From: Pumilibacter muris
Lineage (GTDB): Bacteria > Bacillota > Clostridia > Christensenellales > Pumilibacteraceae
NCBI RefSeq assembly: GCF_943193045.1
Contig: NZ_CALPCN010000004.1
Span: forward strand, 124,001-188,000
DNA length: 64,000 bases
Reading direction: 5' to 3'
The notes under the pieces were generated by a model. The model ran no database searches. It saw only the letters and a program-made list of their open reading frames with translations, and was not told where the DNA came from. Made by a program: the position numbers and the translations under genes. Positions 18,257 to 26,710 of the stretch are shown here, piece after piece (positions within the stretch are counted from its first letter, which is position 1; the number at the start of each line of letters is the position of its first letter).

Positions 18257-18865
18257 TTATCCGCCCAAAGTCACGTCTTGCTTATTATACCATTCAAGCG
18301 CTTTATTAAATTGCGTTTCTTCGAAATCGGGCCATAGCTCGTCTAAAACGCAAATGTCCGAATAAACCGTTTGAAGGGGAAGAAAGCCGGATAATCTGCA
18401 CATTCCGCCCCAACGAATCACCAAATCGATGCGGGGAATATCGCGCGATAAAAAACCGTTGTTTATATCCCATTCCCAACCGTAGTTCACTAAAAGATTT
18501 ACGCGCAACTTTTCTTCGGGCGGATTTTCGTATTCAACCGTATAGGGGAGCAAAGAGGGCGGAAACCATGCCGACTTCGTATTGCCTACAACGCGCAAAT
18601 AAAAGTCTTCCGTCGCAATGATTTTTGCCGCTTCTTCGCACGCGTGCGAGAATGCCGTTACTTGCTCTTTGGGGCGCTTGCAATTATCCACCGTAAAGCC
18701 GTAAAAGGTGAGTTCTTTTATTCCGTGTTCTTTCGAAGCCCGCAGCAAATTTAAACCCGCCGACAGCCCGTAAGCATAGCCGTCCTCTTTTTTAAGCCCT
18801 TTCTGTTTTGCCCAACGTCTGTTCCCGTCGGGAATAATGCCTATATGATTAGGTAGTCGCGCCAT
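18257..18865 (-). CDS. cis-prenyltransferase (undecaprenyl diphosphate synthase-like), short form
   Basis: 202 residues from ATG 18865, which has GGAAGG upstream. The N-terminal catalytic signature IIPDGNRRWAKQKG contains the conserved Asp; VIRWGGMCRLSGFLPLQ and DELWPDF match the second conserved block (usually IRTGGE.RLSNFLLWQ). It is 40-50 residues shorter than typical UppS and Thr-Gly-Gly is replaced by Trp-Gly-Gly, so it may make a different chain length or be a second copy beside the housekeeping enzyme, which normally neighbours cdsA and is not seen here. It would elongate farnesyl diphosphate with isopentenyl diphosphate. Confidence 0.8.
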   Translation of the reverse strand: MARLPNHIGIIPDGNRRWAKQKGLKKEDGYAYGLSAGLNLLRASKEHGIKELTFYGFTVDNCKRPKEQVTAFSHACEEAAKIIATEDFYLRVVGNTKSAWFPPSLLPYTVEYENPPEEKLRVNLLVNYGWEWDINNGFLSRDIPRIDLVIRWGGMCRLSGFLPLQTVYSDICVLDELWPDFEETQFNKALEWYNKQDVTLGG

Positions 18866-18970
18866 AAAAATACCTTCCTGCCGATTATTATAGGCAATCA
18901 CGGAATTGTTATACCACAACAGTTATTTACGGCAACAAAGAGAACATTTCGCATTTGTAATATGGGCTCG

Positions 18971-19549
18971 TCAATTCTTCGAAACTATACGCGCAATAAA
19001 TTCATGTTTGCGCGCTGTGTATATGTAGCGGTTGTCCGCATACTCGCAACATAGCTTTATTTTAAGGTTTTCGTACTCTTTGGCAGCTTGCGGATTTGCA
19101 TTAAGATAATCACGGAATTTAATATAATTTCGCCACTCTATGCTGTCGGTTTTCACTACATGAATAAAGTGCGTTTGCAGTTTGTTTGACCCGTCGTAGT
19201 ATCCGCCGCACGCATATAAAAGTCGGCGAATATCCGTTGCATTAAAATCTATTGCTCCGCTAATGTTGTTGTCCGCATAGTCCGTAGCATAGCGGTAATA
19301 AAATCCGTGTGCTTCGAGCTCGGTATTATATCGCAAGACGCTTGCAAAGTCGGTTGCCGCAACGGCAATATCGATGATAGGCTTTGCCTTTATCGTGTTT
19401 ATTGCAGTGCTCCCGACATGCTCGATTTCTTTTGCCGTGTTTCCGAAAATGCTTTTAAGCTCGCCGATTGTTCGCTCGGCTTCTTTATTCCAAGCAAAGT
19501 CATGTTCGTATAGGGCTGTTTTGCCACGTTCTAATCCTATAATACTCAT
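18971..19549 (-). CDS. GrpB/UPF0157 family nucleotidyltransferase-fold protein
   Basis: 192 residues from ATG 19549; a TTG further upstream would add about 30 unconvincing residues. The family core IEHVGSTAINTIKAKPIIDIAV is clear (GSTA with a later Asp as in the nucleotidyltransferase fold), followed by HFIHVVKTDSIEWRNYIKFRDYL. Members are often fused to dephospho-CoA kinase or occur alone, and their biochemical role is poorly defined. It is monocistronic. The 290 bases upstream (19550-19841) show nothing I can name. Confidence 0.82.
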   Translation of the reverse strand: MSIIGLERGKTALYEHDFAWNKEAERTIGELKSIFGNTAKEIEHVGSTAINTIKAKPIIDIAVAATDFASVLRYNTELEAHGFYYRYATDYADNNISGAIDFNATDIRRLLYACGGYYDGSNKLQTHFIHVVKTDSIEWRNYIKFRDYLNANPQAAKEYENLKIKLCCEYADNRYIYTARKHEFIARIVSKN

Positions 19550-19841
19550 ACTCGTTTTATTGTTATAAAGGTCAATAAGGCGCAAGCTCTGATTTGTGCA
19601 ATTTATCGGTGCATCAACAAACTTAAAAGCTATAATCAATGAAAGGGAGCCTTTAAGTAACTCTATAAATTGGGCTCGGATTTGTTCTACCGTCGCTCAT
19701 AAATAATTCTCTTGCATATTATAATACAAACGCCGACGGTTTTCAAGTGATTTGAAGTTGTAAAAATATGACTTCGACATCCGTCGCCAACGAACATAAC
19801 CGAATAAAAAGCAAACCGATTACATGATTTAGCGATAATAA

Positions 19842-20114
19842 TCAAGCCGAGTTTTCCCCGTCGTTTTTGTTGCAGTCATATTGCGGACAATATACGCTTG
19901 TTAGCTCTCCGTTTTCGTCATAAAAATGATTGTATCCGTACCAATCTAATATCGTAAAATAACCGTCGAAAATTTGCACTTCGCAGTTTATCTTATAATT
20001 GACAAATATATTGACGCAACCGCTTTCCCATAATAGATTAAAATTGCCGTTTAAGAAGCGTGTTGAGTCTTCGCCGTCGCAATGTTTGTTTTGCACATAA
20101 TATAATATTACCAT
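19842..20114 (-). CDS. hypothetical small protein, weakly supported
   Basis: A 90-residue open frame rich in aromatic residues and Asn/Asp (NHFYDENGELTSVYCPQYDC). No Shine-Dalgarno sequence lies before the chosen ATG and the frame stays open further upstream through low-quality sequence. No family recognised. It may be the remains of a gene in a decaying intergenic stretch; the 20115-20491 gap contains only a hairpin. Confidence 0.3.
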   Translation of the reverse strand: MVILYYVQNKHCDGEDSTRFLNGNFNLLWESGCVNIFVNYKINCEVQIFDGYFTILDWYGYNHFYDENGELTSVYCPQYDCNKNDGENSA

Positions 20115-20347
20115 TGCAACAGATAATTTGTCAATACAATAGGTTTGAATGGCGGGGCAGTTGCAACCTGAAACGTTAAAGAAAAAACCTAACCCGAACA
20201 CTTGTTTGCGGTTCGTTTTAGGTGGTGGGCGACAATGTGCGCGTAAGAACCGTTTAAAAAACAAATTCACTGCTACTCCAGAACTTGTAAAAAGTAGTCG
20301 CTTGGCACAAAGAAGAATAACTGACAAGATTGGTCTTATCAGACATT

Positions 20348-20373
20348 CGCCGCTAAATTTCAATTTAGCGGCG
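20348..20373. repeat. intergenic inverted repeat
   Basis: CGCCGCTAAAT/ATTTAGCGGCG with loop TTCA. No T run follows on either strand, so it may be a repeat relic and not a terminator. Nothing else is recognisable between 20115 and 20491. Confidence 0.4.
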
Positions 20374-20491
20374 TGTCGCCGCGGTCGCGTATATTTATTG
20401 CCGAACCGCTTGACTGACTTCACTGCACGTCAAATTGAAATTTATACCCACAGTCGGCATACGGTGTAGTAAGTCAATAATTAATCACACG

Positions 20492-20944
20492 CTATTTATT
20501 TTTTATATACTTAAAAACATATTCGACAAAAATTCGATAAACACAATATACAAGCCAAATTATCCAAGTGTATTCCCATTTTTGTGTTATCAAGCTTACG
20601 GTAAGATAAATAGCAGCAACAACAAATGCAATTATCCAATTCATTATTTTGTTATATTTTTTAATTTTTCGTTCACTTTCTTCAAAAACAACGGCAATAT
20701 TATTTTCGGCTGTTTCCTTGTAGACGACATCATCTAAATGCTCTCCGCTTAAAAGTTCATTTATTGTTATTTCTAGGATTGCACAAAGATTTGTCAAAAT
20801 ACTTGTATCAGGTAAACCGTTGCCATTTTCCCATTTTGAAATTGTTTTTGCACTTACATATAATTTTTTAGCAAGAGCCTCTTGTGTAAGATTTTTTGCT
20901 TTTCGTTCTTGCGCGATAAATAATCCTATTTTCTTATAGTCCAT
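20492..20944 (-). CDS. XRE-family HTH protein with two C-terminal membrane helices
   Basis: 150 residues. ATG 20944 follows AAAGGAG by 7 nt; a TTG two codons upstream is rejected. HTH_3 domain at residues 5-60 (LTQEALAKKLYVSAKTISKWENGNGLPD), linker, then two hydrophobic helices (about 100-119 and 126-146). Membrane-tethered Xre regulators of this layout are common in Firmicutes and often control nearby transport or envelope genes. No partner lies in the same direction, so the target is unknown. Confidence 0.82.
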   Translation of the reverse strand: MDYKKIGLFIAQERKAKNLTQEALAKKLYVSAKTISKWENGNGLPDTSILTNLCAILEITINELLSGEHLDDVVYKETAENNIAVVFEESERKIKKYNKIMNWIIAFVVAAIYLTVSLITQKWEYTWIIWLVYCVYRIFVEYVFKYIKNK

Positions 20945-21084
20945 AAGCAAACTCCTTTAACAGTTTCAGCAATTTAATTATACGATAAATCAGTGCAAAA
21001 TAAAAGATGTTTATACTCATAACAACTCTACAAATTTACCGATTGTCTTTTATAATAGTATTTGATAATTTTTCAAATATAAAG

Positions 21085-21102
21085 GGCGGGTTTATACCCG
21101 CC
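21085..21102 (-). terminator. intrinsic terminator on the minus strand
   Basis: GGCGGGT/ACCCGCC with a 4-nt loop. On the minus strand the stem is followed by CTTTATATTT. It lies 20 bp past the stop of the frameshifted small gene at 21123-21328. Confidence 0.55.
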
Positions 21103-21122
21103 AATCTATGCTGAATTGAAAT

Positions 21123-21328
21123 TTATAACTTTGTCGTATCAAGATAGTATCTACTGTCAAGTCGATGTAAAACGCCTTGTTCGATTAAGCGTGAGTTGAT
21201 TGCTCGAAAATTATCGGGGTTTCGATTCTCGCGTCCTCTAACGTAATGGCATTTTCACCTGAAACAGCATTTTTTAACAATTTGTTTATGACACGTCTTC
21301 TCACAATAAGTGGTGCGGGTAAAATCAT
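21123..21328 (-). pseudogene. small gene with probable single-base frameshift
   Basis: An ATG at 21328 preceded by AGAGGA opens a 47-codon frame starting MILPAPLIVRRRVINKLLK. About 35 codons in, at a CCCC run, the sequence continues more naturally in another frame (DNFRAINSRLIEQGVLHRL) to a stop at 21123, just before a terminator. The 206-nt total fits one lost base. Alternatively the 47-codon frame is the real product. No family recognised; the tail has a winged-helix feel. Confidence 0.4.
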
Positions 21329-21440
21329 TTTAATTATCCTCTAATTTACTGTTTATCGTAAAATTATTATAGCAAAACAAAATATTTAATTAAGCAATCA
21401 AGTAAGGCTCACTATGATTACTTACAAAGAATATAAAAAT

Positions 21441-21469
21441 GACCGATAAGATAACAGTTCTTATCGGTC
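21441..21469 (-). terminator. terminator of tRNA-Val(CAC)
   Basis: Perfect 11-bp stem GACCGATAAGA/TCTTATCGGTC with a 7-nt loop; the minus strand then reads ATTTTTATAT. It begins 7 bp from the tRNA 3' end. Confidence 0.85.
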
Positions 21470-21475
21470 ATCTAT

Positions 21476-21550
21476 TGGTGGGCAATACAGGGTTCGAACC
21501 TGTGACTTCTACCATGTGAAGGTAGCACTCTCCCGCTGAGTTAATTGCCC
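21476..21550 (-). tRNA. tRNA-Val (anticodon CAC)
   Basis: 75-nt minus-strand cloverleaf with acceptor GGGCAAT/ATTGCCC, encoded CCA, anticodon stem CTACC/GGTAG and loop TTCACAT giving CAC, and T loop TTCGAAC. It shares acceptor and T arms with tRNA-Val(GAC) at 1727 but has a different anticodon arm. Confidence 0.93.
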
Positions 21551-21662
21551 GAGTCTGTGAATTATTATATCATTCCGCGCCGAGTTTGTCAAACTCTTTA
21601 ACGCAGTTTTTCATGCGGATTTGAGCGTTGGCGCAAGGGGGGGGAATGCGGTTTTCGTGCGG

Positions 21663-22682
21663 CTACATAGGAATAAAGCTCAGCGCTATTCCCACAATGC
21701 AACTGTATAAATACAGTCCCGCCGCTATAAAAAACGTGTTTTTAACGGGACGGTTACGGCGAAGCAACACGGCAAGCCCCAGCCCTGCGTTAACGCTGAG
21801 CCCCGCAAATGCGGCGCCGAGCGTAATGCTTCCGCGCGCAAACATTTGCGCAAGAATCACGCTTGAAGCGCAGTTTGGTATAAGCCCTACGAGTCCCGCC
21901 AAAAACGGTTGGTAAAACTTTGCCGCAGTCAAAAAATCCGTAAGTCTTTGCTCGCCCACAAAGTGCAGAATAACGGCGAAAAGCACGTTCACCGCTAAAA
22001 TATAGCCCGCCACCGTTAGAGTGTGCAGCAGGGGATGCACGACAAAACATTTAAAGTCGAAACTTTTTTTACTTTCGGTTTTGTCGGATTCGGGTTGCTC
22101 GCGTTCGTCCGGCGTTAATGTTTCGGTGCTATTAAAGCAAGCGGTTTCTTGCGTATTTAATTGTTCTTTATGTCCATGTTCGTGTTTGTGTTCGTGGGAG
22201 TGCGCTTCGTGAGTATGTTCGCCGAGCTCGTGGCGATGACATCCGCGAATTACTGTTGTTGCCGCGTCGAATTCGCTGAGTTCGCGTTTGCGCAAAATAA
22301 AATTCAAAGAGTAGCCCGCAACAAGGGCGGCGGCAAACTTAAAGCCGAGAAGCACGCAAAGCTTAACAACCGAGTCCGCCGTAGGGGCGCTGAGCAATAT
22401 GGGAATAGCCTCGTCGCTTGTGGCAATAAAAACTGCCGCCATAGTGCCTAAACGTATGCTTTTTCTGCTATATAGGTCAGCGGCTACAACGCCGAAACCG
22501 CACTGCGGCAAAATCCCGCAAGCCCCGCCTATAAGCGGAGCGAACGGGCCGCGCAACACCTTATTAAGTTTTATTTTGGATACGGCGTGGTATTCGAACA
22601 CCTCTATAAGCACATGCATGACAAGTAGCCAAGGCATAAGCTTTAAAGTGTCTAACAGAGCGTCAAGCAATTCTCCGACCAT
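21663..22682 (-). CDS. putative metal/arsenic efflux permease with His-rich loop
   Basis: 339 residues, about eight to ten membrane spans in two halves that repeat a PLIGGACGILPQCGFG / AGLVGLIPNCASSVI motif, typical of the family annotated as putative manganese transporter or arsenic efflux protein. The halves are joined by a cytoplasmic loop with more than ten His within 30 residues (around 147-173), a likely divalent-metal binding site. Its ATG abuts the stop of the CorC-type gene upstream (TAAATG), so the two are translationally coupled and probably share a role in cation homeostasis. Substrate not determined. Confidence 0.75.
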   Translation of the reverse strand: MVGELLDALLDTLKLMPWLLVMHVLIEVFEYHAVSKIKLNKVLRGPFAPLIGGACGILPQCGFGVVAADLYSRKSIRLGTMAAVFIATSDEAIPILLSAPTADSVVKLCVLLGFKFAAALVAGYSLNFILRKRELSEFDAATTVIRGCHRHELGEHTHEAHSHEHKHEHGHKEQLNTQETACFNSTETLTPDEREQPESDKTESKKSFDFKCFVVHPLLHTLTVAGYILAVNVLFAVILHFVGEQRLTDFLTAAKFYQPFLAGLVGLIPNCASSVILAQMFARGSITLGAAFAGLSVNAGLGLAVLLRRNRPVKNTFFIAAGLYLYSCIVGIALSFIPM

Positions 22683-24203
22683 TTAATCACTTTCTTTACC
22701 GTTGGATTTTTCGTCGTTCGTATGCTCTACTTCGAGTTCTTTCGTTTCGTTGTTGGTTTCGTCGCCGTCGTGAACTCCGCCTATAAGCACGGGCTCAGGC
22801 TCTTCGTCGTCATGTTTCTCTTTTTCGGCGTCTTCTTTGCGCTCTTTGTCGCGCTCTTTATCCCGCGCGCCGCCGAGCAGTTTTTCAAGCCCGCTTTCCT
22901 GTTCTTCTTCAACGGGATTTACTTTTATGCGAACTTCGAGCACGCGTTTGTTGTTTGCCTTAGTTACGGTAACGTCGAGGTTTTCAAACGACAGTTTTTC
23001 GCCAGCCGACGGGATTTTGCCGAGTTGTTCGGTGAGCCAACCGCCCACCGTCGTGGAATCGAATTCCTCTTTAACGTGCATGTCGAAGGCTTCGAATAAG
23101 TCTTCGAGGTTGTGCGCGCCCGACACAAGATAGGTGTCGTCGCCCACCTTACGGCTTAGCACTTCAACTTCGTCGTGTTCGTCGTAAATTTCGCCCACAA
23201 GTTCTTCGAGAATATCTTCGAGCGTTACAATGCCTTCGGTGCCGCCGAACTCGTCAACCACTATAGCCATGTGGATTTTGGCTTTTTGGAGCATGCGGAG
23301 CACCGTGCTGATTTTCATGCTCGGCGACACGCACACAACGGGTTGAACAAGACTTTTGAGCGATTCGGGACGTTGTTCTTCGGGCAGGCGATACAGCTTA
23401 TAAAAATCTTTTTCGTGAACTATGCCTATAATGCTGTCTATCGTTTTGCTGAATACGGGCATGCGCGAAAATCCGTTGTCTAAAAATAAGTCCGCCACAG
23501 CGTCGTAGCTTTCGTTTTCTTCAATAGCGACAACGTTTACGCGCGGCACCATTATGTCGTCTACGTCGAGGTCCTCGAATTCTATTGCGGAACGGATAAG
23601 GCGGGATTCGTGTTCGTCTATGCCGCCTTCGTTTTGCGCCGTTTCAACGTAAGTAATAAGTTCGTCTTCTGTTATGGCGCCCGCGTTTTTGTTTTTGATT
23701 TTACCGATAAGTTTTTTCCAAGGGAGTAGGAAAATGTCTATCGGCAAAAGGATAATCATAAAAAACCATAGAATCGGCCATATCTTCATGGCAAATCCTT
23801 CGGCAAAGTTTTTTGCAAGCGTTTTCGGAGTGATTTCACCGAAAATAAGAACGGCAACCGTAACCACTGCGGTAGAAACCACTGCGGCAATTTGGCCGTT
23901 TTTAATCAGGTGCGCGAATAAAAGAGTTGCGAGTGTTGACGCAACTATATTTACGATATTGTTTCCTATTAAAATCGTGCTTAAAAGGCGGTCGTACCTA
24001 TCGAGCAACCTCAGCACTCTTTTGGCGGAGCGGTTGCCGTCCGCTTCGAGCGTGCGTAATCGAATTTTGTTGGCGGTGGAATACGCCATTTCGGATGCCG
24101 AGAAAAATCCCGACATTAAAATCATTAGTACAATGGCAACCAATATTCCTATCTGCGGAGCTCCCATTGCGGCTCCCGTCAGTCCTATTCGGGATGGGTC
24201 CAT
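22683..24203 (-). CDS. CNNM/CorC-HlyC family CBS-domain membrane protein
   Basis: 506 residues. CNNM transmembrane domain (about 15-175; FFSASEMAYSTANKIRL and FGEITPKTLAKN are hallmarks), paired CBS domains (about 200-345), CorC_HlyC domain (about 360-440), then an acidic/Lys-rich low-complexity tail of 60 residues not usual for the family. Members take part in Mg2+/Co2+ efflux or resistance. It is the first gene of a two-gene unit with the His-rich permease. GAGGAG lies 14 nt before the ATG, a little far, so a downstream Met (residue 13) is an alternative start. Confidence 0.87.
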   Translation of the reverse strand: MDPSRIGLTGAAMGAPQIGILVAIVLMILMSGFFSASEMAYSTANKIRLRTLEADGNRSAKRVLRLLDRYDRLLSTILIGNNIVNIVASTLATLLFAHLIKNGQIAAVVSTAVVTVAVLIFGEITPKTLAKNFAEGFAMKIWPILWFFMIILLPIDIFLLPWKKLIGKIKNKNAGAITEDELITYVETAQNEGGIDEHESRLIRSAIEFEDLDVDDIMVPRVNVVAIEENESYDAVADLFLDNGFSRMPVFSKTIDSIIGIVHEKDFYKLYRLPEEQRPESLKSLVQPVVCVSPSMKISTVLRMLQKAKIHMAIVVDEFGGTEGIVTLEDILEELVGEIYDEHDEVEVLSRKVGDDTYLVSGAHNLEDLFEAFDMHVKEEFDSTTVGGWLTEQLGKIPSAGEKLSFENLDVTVTKANNKRVLEVRIKVNPVEEEQESGLEKLLGGARDKERDKERKEDAEKEKHDDEEPEPVLIGGVHDGDETNNETKELEVEHTNDEKSNGKESD

Positions 24204-24372
24204 TTACGTTTTTTGTTTCTCCTCGAAAATAAATAATAAAAATAGTATACCACACTTTTGCCGTTCGTTCAAGTTTTTTCGAGTGTAAATATCGAATAAT
24301 TTTCAACGCGAGTTGTGTCGTTTAATTTTATTCGTCAAATTCGCGTATTATTATGCACCCGCGCAATTTCTC

Positions 24373-24401
24373 TTGACATTCTTCTTTCGAAAGAATATAA
24401 T
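24373..24401 (+). promoter_or_regulatory. consensus promoter of tRNA-Pro
   Basis: TTGACA (24373-24378), 17 bp, TATAAT (24396-24401): an exact sigma-70/SigA match about 50 bp before the tRNA. Confidence 0.88.
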
Positions 24402-24452
24402 ATATAGGCTGACGCGACAGGCTATATGCGCCCAAAGTCGCGCCGAATTCAA

Positions 24453-24529
24453 CGAGGTGTAGCGCAGTTTGGTAGCGCGCTTGGTTCGGGACCAAGAGGT
24501 CGTGGGTTCAAGTCCCGTCACCTCGACCA
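24453..24529 (+). tRNA. tRNA-Pro (anticodon CGG), prophage attachment target
   Basis: 77-nt cloverleaf: acceptor CGAGGTG/CACCTCG, discriminator A, encoded CCA, anticodon stem CTTGG/CCAAG with loop TTCGGGA giving CGG. Its 3' part, from the anticodon loop on, is the integration site of the downstream prophages and is repeated at 32784 and 42923. The intact copy here is attL, so the tRNA stays functional with a 3' end that came from the phage. Confidence 0.95.
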
Positions 24530-24532
24530 CAG
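24485..24532 (+). repeat. attachment core copy 1 (attL of P1)
   Basis: 48-bp direct repeat running from the anticodon loop of tRNA-Pro to CACAG after the CCA. Identical copies at 32784-32831 and 42923-42970. Between P1 and P2 identity continues rightward through the integrase; the third copy diverges immediately after base 48, which sets the shared core. Confidence 0.92.
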
Positions 24533-24535
24533 AAA

Positions 24536-24557
24536 CGTCGCAGAGCGGCGTTTTTTT
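24536..24557 (+). terminator. phage-borne terminator of tRNA-Pro
   Basis: CGTCGC-AGA-GCGGCG followed by seven T. It lies just past the attachment core, inside P1, and is repeated at P2's left end (32835-32856). The prophage therefore supplies the tRNA transcript with a new terminator. Confidence 0.8.
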
Positions 24558-24558
24558 G

Positions 24559-25461
24559 TTAGGAGCGGGAAAGAAAGTCGTCGAGTTTGCGGGCTTCGGA
24601 ATCGTTGAGTTTTTGGGAAACGTGGGTGTAAATATCGGCTGTGGTGTCTATTTCGGAGTGACCGAGCCACGTTTGCACTACTTTTAGTGGGATTTCGGCT
24701 TCTAAACAGCGGGTGGCGAACGTGTGACGCAGGTCGTGCAACTTGTGCGCGGGACAAAAATCTTTGAAAACGTGCGTAGGGTAATCGGGGCGGAACGGGA
24801 AGAAGAACCCGAACGGAGAGGGCGTTAAATCAGCCAAGAGGTCGGCAACCGAACGGAAAAGGGGAATAACCCTATCGGATAAATCGGTTTTTGTGCCGCG
24901 AATATGTAGGCGGTTGTTTTCGTAGTCCACGTCGTCCGTTTTCAGAGCAAGAGCCTCGCCGCGCCTGCACCCCGTGAAAAGAAGAAACAAAAAGAATTTT
25001 TCGAGCCTGTGCTTTTTTATGCGGTTCACAAAGTCGGCGAGTTCGTCGGAAGTAAGAGCGGCGCCGACGTGCCGCTTGTGCGGGGGAATGGAAACGGCGG
25101 ACATGGGATTATCCCGCAAAAGTTTTAATGCGCAAGCGGTTTTATAGCTACCGTTCAGAACGTCGAACACCGTTTTGCGTGTGCGGGTTGCGGGAATGGA
25201 AAGCAAAAACTTTTGCAGTTGCAAGCCGTCGAGCCTATCGAGCGGAACGTCGGGCAATCCTTTTTTAATGTGAACGCGCACGGCAACGTCGAGAGCATAG
25301 AGCGTTATGGGCTTTACTTTGGGGGCTTTGTACGTTTGCAGCCATTCGTCGAGCCATGCGTGCAGGGAATATTTGCAGGGCGGTGCCGCCGATGAAAGCG
25401 CGGCAAGCACAAGATTGAGTTTTTCGTTGAGTTCGGCAACGGTCTTTTCCAAATCATTCAT
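24559..25461 (-). CDS. tyrosine recombinase integrase of P1
   Basis: 300 residues. SAM-like core-binding domain (about 30-125) and catalytic domain with R166 (TGCRRGEA), H242-x-x-R245 (HDLRH), H268 (GHSE) and the nucleophile Y278 (DIYTHV). It would recombine the tRNA-Pro core with attP. It differs from the P2 integrase at only five residues (2, 7, 27, 32 and 67), all N-terminal. It overlaps rep by 8 bp, so excision and replication genes are coexpressed. In the circular form its message would read through attP into the hairpin at the far end of the element. Confidence 0.93.
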   Translation of the reverse strand: MNDLEKTVAELNEKLNLVLAALSSAAPPCKYSLHAWLDEWLQTYKAPKVKPITLYALDVAVRVHIKKGLPDVPLDRLDGLQLQKFLLSIPATRTRKTVFDVLNGSYKTACALKLLRDNPMSAVSIPPHKRHVGAALTSDELADFVNRIKKHRLEKFFLFLLFTGCRRGEALALKTDDVDYENNRLHIRGTKTDLSDRVIPLFRSVADLLADLTPSPFGFFFPFRPDYPTHVFKDFCPAHKLHDLRHTFATRCLEAEIPLKVVQTWLGHSEIDTTADIYTHVSQKLNDSEARKLDDFLSRS

Positions 25462-26512
25462 TTTCTGTTTCCTTGTCGTTCAAAATTTTACGATATACAA
25501 TGCGACGTTCGTCCTCTTTTACTTTAATCAATCCCAAAGCGGAAACGTCCTGTTCTAATTCGTCCTGCGAATCGTAATGAAGAATATGCTTGTTTTTGAA
25601 AAGCAAATTGCGGGTATGATAAAACCGCTTTGCGTTATACCCTATATTCATACTTTTCGTTATGTACTTTTTCATGTAGTTCGTTACACGCGCGTAATTA
25701 TTTTCAGGCGGAATAATCGCAAGCGAACTAAACCCATAGGTCCAATCTTTAATGTTGAATAAAGGTTCGCCGAAACTACCGTATAAATACGCTCCCGTTT
25801 CGGGGTTCTGTGCCGATACCAAATTAAAACGGATATTCGACGCAAGAAAATGCAGATGCAGAGCGCGTTTTCCGTTCACTTCTTTTTTGTGCCATTCGGG
25901 AACGGCAAGTAATTTCATATCGGGACTTTTGCGTTTACACCAACGTTGAAACCCACTATACAACGATTTTGTTGCGTCAATGTCATAACGGTCAACCGCT
26001 TCGGGCGAAAACGTGAGCGTGCCGAAGTATTCCCAGTCGTTAGACTGCGCATAACCGTAAAACGTATCTAAACTGCGTTTTGTTGCGTTGCGTATAGAAC
26101 GTTGCAAGGCGGCAATGGAAAAATCGTCGTCAATAGGTTCATATATGCCGTCGTCACCGAGCTGCAACAACCTTTTTCGGTTCACGTCCTCGTTTGTCAA
26201 ATTTTCACTGTCAACTAAATGCCGAAATCCCTCTTTATAAAATACAATTTCGTCATAGTCGGAATTAGGGAATTTATTATATATTACATTAGAAAGTTCA
26301 AACTCTCGGTAAGGCAATCCGCGCTCTACCACACAATCACGATACAGTTCGCAACTATGGCAATGTTTAGAATTTTTATGTATACAACGACCCCAAAGCG
26401 TATTTTCATACTTTGGCAATTCGGTCTTATTAAATGTAATTTTTTCTCGAAAAGCACACCGACTGTAAAAATCACAGGCAAGGCACTTTCCGTCATATTC
26501 GCATTTATACAT
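25454..26512 (-). CDS. HUH rolling-circle replication initiator of P1
   Basis: 352 residues. The N-terminal 60 residues hold two Cys clusters (C4, C10, C13, C19 and C43, C51, C54, C60), probably metal-binding. The nickase core follows: motif I FGTLTFSPE (163-171), HUH motif H219-L-H221, and a Tyr motif Y279-MKK-Y283. It would nick the double-strand origin and start rolling-circle synthesis of phage ssDNA. GGGGG precedes the ATG. Unrelated in sequence to the P2 Rep at the same position. A 16-bp hairpin 120-160 bp upstream is the best origin candidate. Confidence 0.85.
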   Translation of the reverse strand: MYKCEYDGKCLACDFYSRCAFREKITFNKTELPKYENTLWGRCIHKNSKHCHSCELYRDCVVERGLPYREFELSNVIYNKFPNSDYDEIVFYKEGFRHLVDSENLTNEDVNRKRLLQLGDDGIYEPIDDDFSIAALQRSIRNATKRSLDTFYGYAQSNDWEYFGTLTFSPEAVDRYDIDATKSLYSGFQRWCKRKSPDMKLLAVPEWHKKEVNGKRALHLHFLASNIRFNLVSAQNPETGAYLYGSFGEPLFNIKDWTYGFSSLAIIPPENNYARVTNYMKKYITKSMNIGYNAKRFYHTRNLLFKNKHILHYDSQDELEQDVSALGLIKVKEDERRIVYRKILNDKETENE

Positions 26513-26628
26513 AAAACCCCCGATTTACGATTATACGGTATGGCGAAAAGAAAAAGCCGTTTTTAGCCTTTTCTTGTGAGTTAAGTGTTGCCATTATCAA
26601 GTAGGCAACACGCGCCGAGTTTACGGCG

Positions 26629-26673
26629 CACGTCGCGGTCGAAACGCAAGCGATAATTTTCGACCGCGACGTG
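26629..26673. repeat. candidate double-strand origin hairpin of P1
   Basis: Perfect 16-bp inverted repeat (26629-26644 with 26658-26673, CACGTCGCGGTCGAAA arm) around a 13-nt loop containing GCAAGC-GA-TAA. P2 has a hairpin of different stem sequence at the same place whose 13-nt loop keeps GCAAGC-nn-TAA, pointing to loop recognition by Rep or a packaging factor. Confidence 0.6.
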
Positions 26674-26710
26674 TGCGGCAAACACGGAAAATCGTGCCGT
26701 AGGTAAATTT

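Noticed and set aside
24426-24687. Protein-coding frames across tRNA-Pro and the integrase 3' end
   Set aside because: They overlap the tRNA and the antisense of a clear integrase gene; no independent support.
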